This document shows, one piece after another, positions 33,667 to 44,700 of a DNA stretch of 64,000 nt (its first letter is position 1; every line of letters starts with the position of its first letter). The DNA is from Siphonodentalium dalli (taxonomy: Eukaryota > Mollusca > Scaphopoda > Gadilida > Siphonodentaliidae): contig CP136068.1 of the NCBI GenBank assembly GCA_032622095.1, positions 2,085,314 to 2,149,313 of the forward strand, written 5' to 3'. The notes beneath the pieces are model-generated. The model saw nothing but the letters and a program-made list of their open reading frames with translations, had not been told where the DNA came from and searched no databases. A program made the translations under genes and the position numbers.

Positions 33667-34578
33667 TTACTCCTTCACTTTTTCGATTTAAAGTTGATCT
33701 TGAAATCGCAAGTCCAATTCGTCGCTGCGCAGCAGGTCGATGATTCGTCGAAGTGTTTCGCAACAGCGGCATCGGCGATGGATAGCTGGTTCGATGTCGG
33801 TCGTCTCCGTGTAGATCGGGTCGTCTGGGCGTCTCTCAGACAACTCCGACCTACTGGCTGTGACTCTTTGGGTGTAAAACTATGATTGAAATCGCATGGC
33901 GTTGTCGTATTCATTTCGGTCCGGGTCGTTATTTTCTATTGTTGGTTGTGGGTGGGGTCGGCATTCGGATTAGGGGTCGTCAGATCGGCCCAATACGAAA
34001 ATGGAATTTACAACTAATTATATAGATGGATTTGTTGACGAACAGTTTAAACACCAGATAAGTCGGGGTGATTGATTTCAATTATCAAAACGTATGACTG
34101 AATGTCGGGATTTATAGTCCCTATTCAACGCTTGCTATAATCATTCTGATGATTATACAACTATAATACCCTGGACATCGTTATGCAACAATTAATATTT
34201 GAAATATATGAAATGCATAAATGTCTATATACATGCAAATGATTCTGATATCCGCGCAACAATAATTACGGAGGAAATTCGGAATACATTAATATACGAT
34301 ACATAATTAATACTAATCCAAATCCGCCACAGATGTGGTCAGCCTCTGACGGCTATAATTGGATATACATGTAGGCGTTCCTGAGTGTTGTCCCGGAATA
34401 GCGCAGACGGCTTTGGTGCATCCGTCTCCATTGCTTCGTCGATGGGTTCTTTGAACACGGCATTCAGGATATCCTCAGGTCGCTGGTCTAACTATTTTCA
34501 ACATTTACGAAGCCAGGTTAGGTTTGCCAATAAGCCAGTTAAGGGTAGGGTCGCATTTCTTCTGTAATGGACCCCAGG
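33667..34578 (-). other. 3' untranslated region of Gypsy copy B
   Basis: Matches the copy A 3' region in two blocks. The small membrane-type ORF is broken: only its C-terminal half remains (about 34370-34490), because the region matching 16076-16484 of copy A is deleted at a CTAACT repeat. Confidence 0.65.
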
Positions 34579-35288
34579 TCACTGTTTCGAGCACTCTATT
34601 ATTATCGCTGATAGCAGGGCTTGAAGCGACGGTTTGCCTATTAAGTTGATGCTCGCTCCATTCATGAGCTGCTTACACTTGCGAGGGGCCGGTACGGGCC
34701 TAGATTCACGAGGGTTTTGTTCAATGGCGGCCACTTCCATTAACTCATCCTCTGAGCTGTCATCACTTGTAAACATCTTTGTTACTTTGCGCCCGTTTCG
34801 ACGAGGCGCTGGAGCGCGTCGTGCCTTGGCACTCGGCTCTGGTCTCTCGTCCATGGACGAGTCAGGGTTTTTGTAGCGGCTCTGAGCGCGCGAGTCGCGT
34901 CTTTCTACGCTGTAAGCGCATCTTAAGCTCGCTTAAAGGGACATCTTCGTCATCGGAGTCCGAACATTGTCTCCGATATCGAGCGATTACATCATCTGGT
35001 AATGGTTCTGTTTCATCGCCAGAAGACCCACCCACAGGGTTAGGGGCAGGGAACGTCGCTATCTTCGTCTTCGGGGGGAACAACATACGTTTGAGCACGC
35101 TTGTTGTTGTCAGTTTTGGGGATTTCCCATTCCAGGTTGGCTTTGCGCATATGTTCAGCATGGGATTGTGTGACTTTCCCAGTTAATTGATTCCTTAACT
35201 CGAAAGTAACGGGCGTTATTTGCTTGGTTATGCGGAAGTAGGGTTTCCATTTGCTTTCAAGTTTGCTTTTTCGTAAATGATTCTTCAC
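34579..35288 (-). pseudogene. pol: Integrase C-terminal tail, frameshifted (Gypsy copy B)
   Basis: Carries the GPY/F-like segment (YFRITKQITPVTFELRN) that usually closes a Ty3/Gypsy integrase, then an acidic stretch and a basic, Ser/Asp-rich tail, as in copy A. Breaks occur near 35050 and near 34860-34900, splitting it into three frames. The last 30 residues differ from copy A, where the two elements diverge sharply. Confidence 0.75.
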
Positions 35289-36330
35289 ATAGACGGCCTC
35301 GCCAATCTCGAATTTGGTGTCTGTGGCCTTTTGTTAAATTTCGCTGCTTGTTGGCGTTTCGCCTGTTTCACGTGTTTGTGTACCATCATAAAGGATTTGT
35401 GCTGTTGTTGCAGAGCTATCTGATGGTAATCTTCTCCCGCGTATTTACGCCTGGGTTTTAGGAGATTGTCTATTGGGAACACGACGTCTCGGTTGTACAA
35501 CAAGAAAAAGGGGGAGAATTTTGAAGTTTCATTTTTGTTAAATCGAATCGCAGCTAGTGCTTGATTTAAATGGACGTCCCACGTGTTTATTTGGTCTGCC
35601 ACTTTCTTTGAGACAATGTCTTTAAAAGTCCTGTGAAATCTCTCTACTCTACTGTTGCTCTGGGGGTGATAATAAGACGTAGTCACGTGGTGAATGTTCA
35701 AAGCCTTCAGAGTGTCCCCTGACCTTGTAATTAATGTTCTCACTGCCGTTATCGGTTATTATTTCTAGAGGGCATCCATGTCGCGGGAATATCTCGTCGA
35801 TCAAGAGATGAACAACGTTATCGGCTGACTTGTCCTTGACCGGAAAACGCTTCTGCCCACCCGCTATATAAGTCTATGAAGCTGATAATGTAGCGGTTAC
35901 CCGATAGCGACGTGGGGTAGGGCCCTGATAGGTCCAACCCAATTTTGGCAAAAGGGTAGGGGGGCGTGTCCGTTATTTGCATTTTAGGGGATTGTTTTTG
36001 CAGAGACCTGACTTGGCAGGTCACGCACTTTCCAACGTAACAGTTTAGTTCCCTTGTACAGTCTGGGCCAAAAATATTTCGACCTAATCGCATCATGCGT
36101 TTTGTCTACTCCCACGTGGCCGTTATCATCGTGGTATTGTTGGATTATGTTGGTTTGAAGATGTGCGGGCACCCAAAGGGGCGTGGGGTCGGTTCTGCGT
36201 CAGCACTCGAGAGGTAATAGAGTACCCCGTCAATCATCAAGTGTTTGTCATTCCGGGTGTCCTCGCCTTTGTCGAGGGCCTCCAGAACTGACGCAATTTC
36301 CGGGTCTTTCTTTTGTTCCTCAAGCATGTT
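35285..36330 (-). pseudogene. pol: Integrase zinc and catalytic domains, frameshifted (Gypsy copy B)
   Basis: The order on the minus strand is an HHCC-type zinc region (HLQTNIIQQYHDDNGHVG, later CYVGKCVTCQ), then a DDE core with the first catalytic Asp in KIGLDLSGPYPTSL, and the final Glu in YYHPQSNSRVERFHRTFKD. This enzyme inserts the cDNA into the genome. At least three frame changes (near 36170, 35990-36100 and 35740) prevent one continuous product, and the middle Asp region (35744-35817) is out of frame with both sides. Confidence 0.85.
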
Positions 36331-36990
36331 GAAGCCTGGCTTGTTGAACAGTAGATTAGTAGGTTGGTAAGCCTGACCAATTTGAGTTTTATTCGGGCAG
36401 TTCCTTTGGGGTTACCTCGCAGCTTGCGAAGTCTTTGGGTTTTAAATCGAGACGAATTCAAGGCGGCGATTTCCGCTTGGGTCTCGGCGACAGTAAAGTT
36501 ATTGTCGTTGATATCTACCTCTACTTCTGCCTTCTCTTGTTCCGTATAAGCATTAGGTGGCGTTCGACTGAGCAGGTCTGCGCAGTGATTATCTGGGCCA
36601 GCTATGTACTCAATGTTACAGTTATATCCAGTTATGCCCAAAGCCCACTGTTGAATTTTCTTGTTCTGCATGGGGGATTCCAAGAGATACTTCAATGGTT
36701 TATGATCTGTTTTTATCGTGAAAGTGGCGTTATGAAGGTAATGGTCCCAACCTTTGTAATGCGAAGTGAATTGCATATGCCTCTTTCTCCACAGTTGGCC
36801 ATCGGGTTTGAGTATCACCAAGTTTGTGTGAGAGATAATAAATTGGTTCTTCAACGCCATCTGAGCCCAACTGGGTCAGACAGGCACCGATGCAAAGGTC
36901 GCTTGCATCAGTATACAATGTATAGGGCGTGGCCGTATTTGGGTAGGCCAGGAGAGGCACTGCCGTGAGATTTTCTTTTAGTTTGTCAAA
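36331..36990 (-). pseudogene. pol: RNase H domain, frameshifted (Gypsy copy B)
   Basis: Contains the Ty3/Gypsy RNase H signature YTLYTDASDLCIGACLTQ with the catalytic Asp, then WPTVEKEAYAIHFALQR with the Glu, FTIKTDHKPLKYLLES, and the closing GPDNHCADLLSR. It would degrade the RNA strand of the cDNA hybrid. The domain is read across two overlapping frames, broken near 36740-36780. Confidence 0.85.
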
Positions 36991-37830
36991 CGAAATTTGG
37001 CAAGCTTGGTCCCATTTGAATTTGGCATATTTTTTTTGTAAGCTGTACCAAAGGTTCAGCGATTTGCGAAAATGAGGGGACAAATCTGCGGTAGTAGTTG
37101 CTCATGCCAATGAAGGAACGTACTTCTTTTACTGATGTTGGGGGCACAAGCGACCGGATGGCCTTGACCTTGTCGGGGTCAGGTCGGACGCCGTCGGGTA
37201 TCAATTATAAAACCCAAATACCGTGTTTCTTGCTTTAGGAATTGGCACTTTTTTAATTTTAATTTCAGTGTATGTTGGCGCAACTTGTCAAAGACTTTCT
37301 GGATATGTTCCAAGTGTAATTCTAGGGACTCGCTGTAGATGAGGACGTCGTCTAAGTAGGCAATGGCGTAATCACCCATCCCACATAACACCTGGGCCAT
37401 CAGCTGGGAGAAAACCCCCTCCAGCGTTCCGGAGCCCAAAAGGCATGGAGTTGAATTCAAAAAGACCTCCGGTGGCAAGCGAATGCCGTCTTTTGCTTGT
37501 CCTCCTCTGCGACCTGGCACTGCCAATAACCGCTTTTGAGATCGATAGCGGGTGAAGAATTTAGATTTTCCAAGAAGTGCCAAAATATCGTCGATAACCG
37601 GAAGTGGGTATGACATAGGTTTGGTTTACGGCATTTAATTGCCTGAAGTCGACGCAAAATCGTTTGGTGCCATCGCGCTTATCAACCATAACAATCTGGA
37701 CTTGAGTAAGGACTCGAACTCGGCCTGATAATGTCTGCTTCTAGCATATCATTTATGGCAACGTCAACCACCGGTCGTTTATTCAAAGGGGTGCGATACG
37801 GGCGAAGTTTTATTGGAGGGTGGTTTCCCG
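36991..37830 (-). pseudogene. pol: Reverse transcriptase domain, frameshifted (Gypsy copy B)
   Basis: Seen in successive pieces: the N-terminal fingers (NDMLEADIIRPSSSPYSSP), KRDGTKRFCVDFRQLNA, SYPLPVIDDILALLGKSK, IDLKSGYWQCQVAEEDK with the first catalytic Asp, and AIAYLDDVLIYSES with the YLDD active site. The thumb begins with EVRSFIGMSNYYRRFVPSF. The order is typical of Ty3/Gypsy. Breaks near 37690, 37560-37610, 37200 and 37075 mean that no active enzyme can be made from this copy as assembled. Confidence 0.88.
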
Positions 37831-38834
37831 TGTCGATATGCATTTTGACTGTGCTCGTCTGTGTCAGCTCGGTATCTTTGTCGGCAAAGATGTCCGAGTT
37901 GGACTTCAACAATTTTATCAGTGTTTCTCGGTATCGCTCTGGGCACGAAACTTCGGCCAAATTTAATCTTTTCTCGCCGGTAGCGCGCGCTGACCTAGAG
38001 TTGTCTACCCTGTTATGGCCGGCGCGTCTAAGGGCGTAGCCATCGTCGCGGTAATTACGGGTCGTCGGGAACTGGGAGCTTTGTGACAAAGAGTTAATTT
38101 CGCGGCTGGTTCCAGGGTCACACACTACCGTCTTGCCGATTACACTGCCCCGTCGTAGGCGAAACGTTTTGTTCGTGTTATTGACGAGTAATACCGGGAC
38201 CTTGTTCCTCTTGCCCACCCCAGAAATGGAGCTGCCGATTTCCAGACCGGGTTCTGACGCTAGGTAGCCTGTCTCGATTTGGGCCACCTCTACTAATGTC
38301 GACTTGCGAAGAGAAGCTAAGTTTTTTGATTTTCCCATACATAAAGTTGATGTTTGAGGCTTTAAGCTAACCTTGCTGGTCAATCTCAGCAGGGAAGCTA
38401 TGTGCGCGTCCGATTCCAATGGGACGTACACGTCACTGACCTTGAGGCATCCCAGATCATAATATAGTCTGACCCCCCGAGAGGTCAACCAATCCCTCCC
38501 CAAGATCATATTCCGGGTCATATCATTCGCCACATAAAATTTATGGGTTAATTTTAGTTTCGCCATTCTGAAGGTCAGTTCCACGCTACCAAGTACGCCC
38601 AGTGACTTCCCATTCACGGAGCTAAGGTTGATGTGTTCCCTAGTTAGTTTCGGTCGGAACTGTAATGCGTCAATAGACGCGTTTGTGAATCAATGATACC
38701 TCCGCTCCACTATCAACTAATGAGCGATATTTATTTTTACCTATTCTAACTAAACAGGAGCTGGGGTTCCCTACAATATTTATGTTATATTTCCTCCCAT
38801 TTGTGGCCTCAATGAGAGGATTCCTTAGTTTTTT
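37831..38834 (-). pseudogene. pol: Protease and RT-connecting region, frameshifted (Gypsy copy B)
   Basis: Homologous to the copy A protease, including the ILGRDWL-type motif. A one-base insertion near 38671, relative to copy A, falls just after the catalytic DSG region and breaks the frame. Downstream, about 311 codons stay open through a basic linker to the RT fingers. The gag-pol slippery heptamer is conserved (plus strand GTTTTTT at 38828-38834). Confidence 0.8.
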
Positions 38835-39893
38835 GCATATGTGGGCGGGGTCATCATTCGTGGCGGTTCGTTTAATGTCGGATATCTCCGGCTGTGTCGC
38901 GGTGTATCATGGGATATGTCACGTGATCGGTTCGGCTGATCTCGGCGGATTCCCCTAGGTGGCGTTACCGGCGCGTTCCATTGATTTCGCTTCGAACCTC
39001 CGGATTTGGAGGGGCAATTTCTAGCTAAGTGGTTACCTTCGCAAACCCAGCAAGATACGTGCCTCCGGTTTTCGGTCTTAAAGGGGCAGTCGCGATCGAA
39101 ATGATCACCTTGACACGTCCAACATTCGACCGTTCGTGGTTTAACCACCGCATCGACATGCACCTGTCTCGGGCGTGATCTGTGTTCTCGGGTCGTGTGA
39201 TTATCGCTTGCGCACACATCGCAGGTTGTTCTCGCGCGTTTGTTTCTGAAACTATCGATTTCCATTGCTTCCGGTTCGTTTTCGTTGTAATTTTCGCGGC
39301 CCGTTCGTAGGTTGAATACCCGTCGGATCCCCATTTCCCGCATGGCGATGTCGGCTGCCAATTTCAGTGTCTTCGGCGCATCCCTGATCAACTTCATTTT
39401 CAAACTGTCGCTTCTTAAAGCGTCAATATAAAACCCTACGAGTTGGCCTTCAACCGCGTTGATCCCACCGGTTTGCTCTCGGGATCTCCAAAATCCGTTC
39501 GGCAAGCACATGTAAATTTTCGTTTTGTTTTTGCTTGATTTTTCTTAGCATCGAAAAGGCGAATTGAATGTCATTTATCTCGGCAAATCGACTAGATAAT
39601 TCAGTTTTTGTGTCTTGCCACGTGGCGTTAGGATTCGTGGCCAAATATCTTTGTAAAAAATCTGATACGGGGCCCGTCGCGCTCTGGAATGCCATATAGG
39701 GCTTCTTTGCTTCGTTAGCGCCGGTTAGGATCGCGCATTTTTCTATCGACTTGACCCACCCGTGGTATTTCGTGGGGTCCCCGTCAAATGACGTCACTAC
39801 CTGTGTGACCGTAGTCATGGCCATTGCAGCAATTTGAGAATTGATAGACTCTGTTAATGGGGCGAGAACACCAATTGATTGTTGGGTAGCCAT
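38825..39893 (-). pseudogene. gag: Gag with a 14-bp deletion (Gypsy copy B)
   Basis: ATG at 39893 (MATQQSIG). It is more than 95% like the copy A Gag by eye, with the same capsid-like region and Cys/His clusters CDVCASDNHTTREH, CWTCQGDHFDRDC and CWVCEGNHLARNC. Relative to copy A, 14 bases are missing near 39482, so the frame breaks after the capsid-like region and the nucleic-acid-binding half is out of frame. Otherwise it would be the structural protein of the particle. Confidence 0.85.
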
Positions 39894-40000
39894 TATGATA
39901 ATAAACAATTAGACTCACGTTTTGCGAATTTTCCCACACTGTTTTTTTCCACACTGTTCCTCTTCTGGTTTCACGTTGTGTCTGTGATTAGCGTTCAGAT

Positions 40001-40018
40001 CCTGGCTCGAAGGCACCA
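40001..40018 (-). promoter_or_regulatory. Candidate primer binding site (copy B)
   Basis: Same minus-strand sequence as in copy A, TGGTGCCTTCGAGCCAGG, about 11 bases inside the 5' LTR. tRNA-Tyr-like match, tentative. Confidence 0.5.
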
Positions 40019-40029
40019 GTTAAGAGATA

Positions 40030-40794
40030 TGTGCCAATACGGGTACATATAACTCTTAAGGCTATCAGAACGGTTTGATCATTTATATATAACAAAGTCA
40101 ATAATGTTCAATCATCGGTATCTGGGTTTCTCTTCCTGTCGTCTGCTTGGGTTGGGATCTTCTTCCGTCTTCATAGGTTGTGTGTGTCTGCTTGTCTTCT
40201 ACTCGGTTGAGTTCCGGTTGAGTTCGTCTTCCTGTCGTCTGCTCTTCTTCTTCCTCCGTCGGCGCATCAGTGGGGCGTTGTTAGAAATACAAGAGCATAA
40301 TGTTTACCTTGTATTTCCGTCCATTGCTCCACTCTGCTCTTCTAAGCGTCCGAGGGTTCGTGATGATCGCTTGTGTTGGTCAGATAGAAACTGGTTAGAA
40401 CTGTCTTCTCATGTCGGCTTCTTCTTCCTAAAATACCCAGTCTCTGCTAATGACGGCCATGTGTATTTTCACGGCGCGTCGGTTCATCGTACTTAGGGTA
40501 ATTGAGTTATCGTCATCTCCCCATGGGTCCTATTAACTCTCCTGGTTTCAGTAGCTTTCTAGGCGATACATCTGGTCTTGATAATCCTCAAGACCGTGTT
40601 CTGTTTACTCCACAAATCATTTCCCTATGTTATTGCATGGACGCTCGCTAATTCGATTTGGTGCTCAGTACTTTTGTGATCTAGATGTGGTCAACAGCGA
40701 CGCTGATATGTGTGGTAATCGAGCGCCCCTCTGACAGAGATTTCCTATCTTCTTCCCGGGTTGAAAGTTATGTCCCTGTGGTTGTCTTGGCACA
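40030..40794 (-). repeat. 5' LTR of Gypsy copy B
   Basis: 765 bp and nearly identical to 32902-33666. TAAA follows as target duplication. Confidence 0.9.
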
Positions 40795-41334
40795 TAAATA
40801 TACTTCAGATATGTTGTTTGGATATATGCTTACTGGGACAAAACTAGGGAGAAGTGGCCCATTATAGGGAGAAGATGTCTCCCAAGTACAAGCACCTTAT
40901 GTCAACCCCTGGGACTGAGCCACAGAGAGATGGTCCACCTCACATGGACCACCTGACATACACTAGGCCAAAACGAAGAATACCTGTGTTTAGGGTAACC
41001 CGCCCGCCCCTACTCAAAACCTGCCGCCAAATTCCATTTTATCGTTTTTCAAAAATTTCCTCCGACTTCATTTTATTTTTTTGTAATTAGGAATTCGCGA
41101 CTACGGAATTAGCTTAAACAAGTAAACCATTTCCTTGCAAATATCGTCAATTCACGAAAAACGGAAGTGCTGCCATTGTTGTTGTAGTATATTCGTATTT
41201 ACCCTCGTCATTGTTCGGCAAACCTCGCCGATTTCTCGAAAGCGGAAACCAGAAAACACATGGACCACCTGACATACACTAGCATGGTCACTGAACACCG
41301 GTATCTGTCCCTATCCCCCCTGCTCTGGCATCCC
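40795..41334. other. Unassigned sequence up to the assembly gap
   Basis: The phrase ACCACCTGACATACACTAG occurs twice (about 40956 and 41264). No gene seen. Confidence 0.4.
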
Positions 41335-41434
41335 NNNNNNNNNNNNNNNNNNNNNNNNNNNNNNNNNNNNNNNNNNNNNNNNNNNNNNNNNNNNNNNNNN
41401 NNNNNNNNNNNNNNNNNNNNNNNNNNNNNNNNNN
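41335..41434. other. Assembly gap (100 N)
   Basis: Exactly 100 N, the usual size for a gap of unknown length. Open frames crossing it are meaningless. Confidence 0.99.
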
Positions 41435-42065
41435 ACGGACATTTCCCAACCGGACATTTCCCCACTTTCTTCTTTTAAATCATTAAATATTAATTATCCT
41501 TGCGAAAATATCTAAGTGACATCTCTGGAAACTAATAACTTAATATTGTTACGCCATTATCAAATTACAATCTGTCATAAACGCATGGATATTATTTTGA
41601 ATGTATCGGTATTGACGAAAAATAGCGACAAAATATCTGTCGTGATTCACATTTGGCTGATTAAGCTATTGTCTTACACTTGGTGCTCATAAACCTTGGC
41701 CGTCATAAATACAATGTCATCATAAACATGCATTGTGCAGGAGCCCCGTGAGTGACCATACAGACAATGGGGGATTAGCGGATTAAATGTAAAATAATGA
41801 TATGACCTTTTGCTGTTTCGTGCAGAGTGACGGGTTTCCCTTTGTACTGTCCGCAATCGGGTTTCGGGTTTCCACGTACGTATACGATGTTTTCGGACAA
41901 GATCGTTCACATCACAGAATTAAAAACCCACTTGCCAAAAATTCATGCTTCCAGTCTCTATTTGGGGTCAAAAAAAGTTTAGCCAAAAGTTTAGCCAAAT
42001 GAAATTTTTATTAGCCAAATTCGAAAAAGATTAGCCATTGGCTAATTTGGCTACCGACAGCGCGA
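41435..42065. other. Unassigned sequence after the gap
   Basis: Starts with a GGACATTTCCC doublet. Near 41970-42050 the word TTAGCCAAA recurs several times. No gene called. Confidence 0.4.
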
Positions 42066-42113
42066 ACACTGTTTAGAGCCGATGAGGTCGGCCCCTGGCA
42101 CTCAAAGGGTTAA
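42066..42113. mobile_element. Family H element, right-end fragment
   Basis: GCCGATGAGGTCGGCCCCTG, then GGCACTCAAAGGGTTAA, matches the right end at 62250-62522. Confidence 0.65.
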
Positions 42114-42501
42114 AACAATAGTAACACTTAATCATGGTACATCGCTTAATGTTATTATACAATGTATAGATATGGGTGAAAAATCCATCACCACCCTGCA
42201 ACTTACATTTTTTGGAGAATTGTTTAGAAACTGTACAGGCCTTGTTTTACCTGAGTTATGGCCCTTAGTTCTGAGTTATGGTTATTTATATATATATATA
42301 GGAGATATGGCACAGTAGCATGTTATATTTACGCCTCCAAAACATGCCCAGCATTGCTCTTTGAACATGCTTGGGACTATAAAACACACAAGGCGCCTAT
42401 TTTTAGAAGCAAATTTAATTTTTGAGACAGTGCAAATTTTGTGGGGATTGGGTCTCTTCCTGACATTTGAGTATGAAGCTGACATTTAATGGTGCCCGAA
42501 G
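42114..42501. other. Unassigned sequence
   Basis: A short (TA)n run at 42286-42300. No gene recognised. Confidence 0.4.
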
Positions 42502-42690
42502 TATACAACCCTTTAACCACAGCGGAATTATGGGAAATTTTTCAGGATTTAGTCAGAAATATGGCTTGTTGCCAGTCATCAGAACGAGAGCTTTCCGATG
42601 AATTGTAACAAGCCATATTTCCGACTAAATCCTGAAAAATTTCCCATAATTCTGCTGTGGTTTAGGGGTCGATTATTCAGGACATTACTG
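42502..42690. mobile_element. MITE A, left terminus missing
   Basis: CCCTTTAACCACAGCGGAAT to GGACATTACTG, flanked by TA at the right; both arms are largely present. Confidence 0.75.
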
Positions 42691-42716
42691 TATATTTTGC
42701 TATCAGGGCAATATTT

Positions 42717-43090
42717 TAGGGCTGCAATGATACACTTGGGTCATGATACGATATGAATCACGATACATGATCAACGATACGATACGTATCGCAACACACT
42801 AAATTAGTGTTTCCAAATTAATCAGAAACAATAAGTTTATAACTGGACTGGAGGTAGAGTTCTTTTTAAACTAAAATGGAGTTTAATTATTGGCTAGATG
42901 AGTCAAATATACATAGTATACATGTAAACTGGAGAGGTAATTGCATATTTTGTATTTTACACCAGCCCATCTTCAGACATTACTTGCCATCATGTATCGC
43001 GATACACATGACATGATACATGTATGATACACGTATCGTTTGAAAGTCTATCGCGATATATTGAATTCACAATGACTCGTTGCAGCCCTA
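42717..43090. mobile_element. hAT-like MITE (TAGGGCTGCAA termini)
   Basis: 374 bp with ends TAGGGCTGCAATGA and the inverse of TAGGGCTGCAACGA. The flanks CAATATTT (42709-42716) and CAACATTT (43091-43098) are an 8-bp target duplication with one difference. The interior has inverted GATACGTATCG/TATCGCGATA segments. These termini are known from hAT MITEs in other animals. Confidence 0.85.
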
Positions 43091-43143
43091 CAACATTTCA
43101 GTCACATTTCTGTTTTTATTATGAAATTAGTCATATACATGTA

Positions 43144-43537
43144 TGACCCGCCATATCAAATCCAGTCGTAAGTCGGGATTTTTTTTACCCTGTGCCAATG
43201 CATTCTCTTATATATGCCTCGCATATATAAGAGAATGCATTGGCCTAACAATTTTAATAATTTTTTCTTGTATTCTTTAACAATTTTATAATTTCACCCA
43301 TACAGAGCCCCAGACAAACATGAGCAGACAACACTCTTCTATATGCTTCTATATATGTGTGGGGCTCCCTGCCGTGTAATGGATGTTATTTTTAAAAAAT
43401 GATAAAAAATTGTTAGGCCAATGCATTCTCTTATATATGCGAGGCAACCTATGGTCAACTCGCATATATAAGAGAATGCATTGGCACAGGGTAAAAAAAA
43501 AATCCCGACTTACGACTGGATTTGATATGGCGGGTCA
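43144..43537. mobile_element. Element E, complete copy
   Basis: TGACCCGCCATATCAAATCC and its inverse, flanked by TA. Hairpins at 43195-43242 (centre deleted) and 43418-43484. The best reference for the family's true ends. Confidence 0.85.
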
Positions 43538-43773
43538 TATACTAGTATAATTAGAGCCACCCCCTCCTCAGTGGCTCAAAGATGGCCTTAAATCAATGTT
43601 ATAGGGTGAGTTCCGGACAACTTCATAAAGAGATTAAGACACTGAGTCTTGCTGCTTCCAGCTATATATCTTCATTAACCTATTATACTAAGTACTAGTA
43701 GGCTGCCATATGGAGGAGTTATTAATCAAGTCAGGACCATGCTTTATGACCTAGCCCTAGATAAGGTTTAGTG

Positions 43774-44147
43774 CAGGGGCGCCGGAAGCATCCAAGGGCA
43801 GGGGGGGCAGAGCCTACAAAAAGGGCACTTTTCCGCAAAAAAGAGCATTTTCTCTGCAAACTCGGGAAAATAACCATAAATTCATTGTGGCAAAAATCCC
43901 TATTTTAATGGTATTTGTCGGTTTTTATGGCCGTTTTGTGATAAAATTGACAAAAAATTAATATTCCTTGTGAATTGGTGGTATTTGGACCAAAAAAGTC
44001 ACATTTTGCAATAAAAACACGAGATTAAACACACAAAAAGCATTTTCTGTCTCCAGAAAAAGGGCAAGTCCTGCCCCCGCTCGCCCCCCTTGGTCAAGGG
44101 CAGGGGGGTCAGCTGCCCCCTCTGCCCCCCCTCTTCCGGCGCCCCTG
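43774..44147. mobile_element. hAT-like MITE (CAGGGGCGCCGGAAG termini)
   Basis: 374 bp with ends CAGGGGCGCCGGAAG and CTTCCGGCGCCCCTG, and a perfect 8-bp duplication GTTTAGTG on both sides (43766-43773 and 44148-44155). No coding capacity. Confidence 0.92.
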
Positions 44148-44338
44148 GTTTAGTGGAAAACTAAACAGCCCCTGTGCCCCTGTGTGTGTGTCCAAACACT
44201 CTTAGGATGTCTGGAAATCCAATCTTCATCAGTGTACTGTTCATGCTGAGCTAAAGAATTTATAAAATAAATATTTAGGGAATATAAGCAGGTTTGCCTT
44301 ATAAACATAAACCATCTAATCTCGGTCCCTGTGTTAAA

Positions 44339-44700
44339 GATCAAGGCCAGCACTCTTATACATTGTCTACTCCAGGCTCCAGCGTGCAAATAGTGTGTCT
44401 GTCAAATGCAGAATGAGGTCTCCAGAGTGTGAATTTGGTGATGCTAGCCCGCTGTGACCACATTGTGATGGTTACAGTTATGCCCTTTGCCAATGCATTA
44501 TCTTATATATGCGAGTCGACCATAGGTCGCCTCGCATATATAAGAGAATGCATTGGCACAGGGCCGTTCTGTTGGGTAAAGGGTTAAAGATCAAGGCCAG
44601 CACTCTTATACATTGTGTATTCCAGCCTCCAGCCTGCAAATAGTGTCTGTCAAATGCAGAATGAGGTCCCCAGAGGGTGAATTTAGTGATGCTACCCCCG
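44339..44700. repeat. Direct duplication of 110 bp around a family P fragment
   Basis: GATCAAGGCCAGCACTCTTA is at about 44340 and 44588, each followed by a family B left end. Between them is the right end of a family P MITE (44455-44587, hairpin 44490-44556, TTAA at 44584). Confidence 0.75.

Larger units (their letters stand above)
32902..40794 (-). mobile_element. Ty3/Gypsy LTR retrotransposon, copy B (full-length, decayed frames)
   Basis: Two 765-bp LTRs differ by about one base (the GTTGTC/GTCGTC site near 33011) and are flanked by the 4-bp duplication TAAA (32898-32901 and 40795-40798). The 6.4-kb interior on the minus strand contains gag, protease, reverse transcriptase, RNase H and integrase in the Ty3/Gypsy order, but with roughly ten frame breaks. 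Near-identical LTRs with a badly broken interior suggest an already defective RNA mobilised in trans, or uncorrected assembly indels. Confidence 0.92.
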
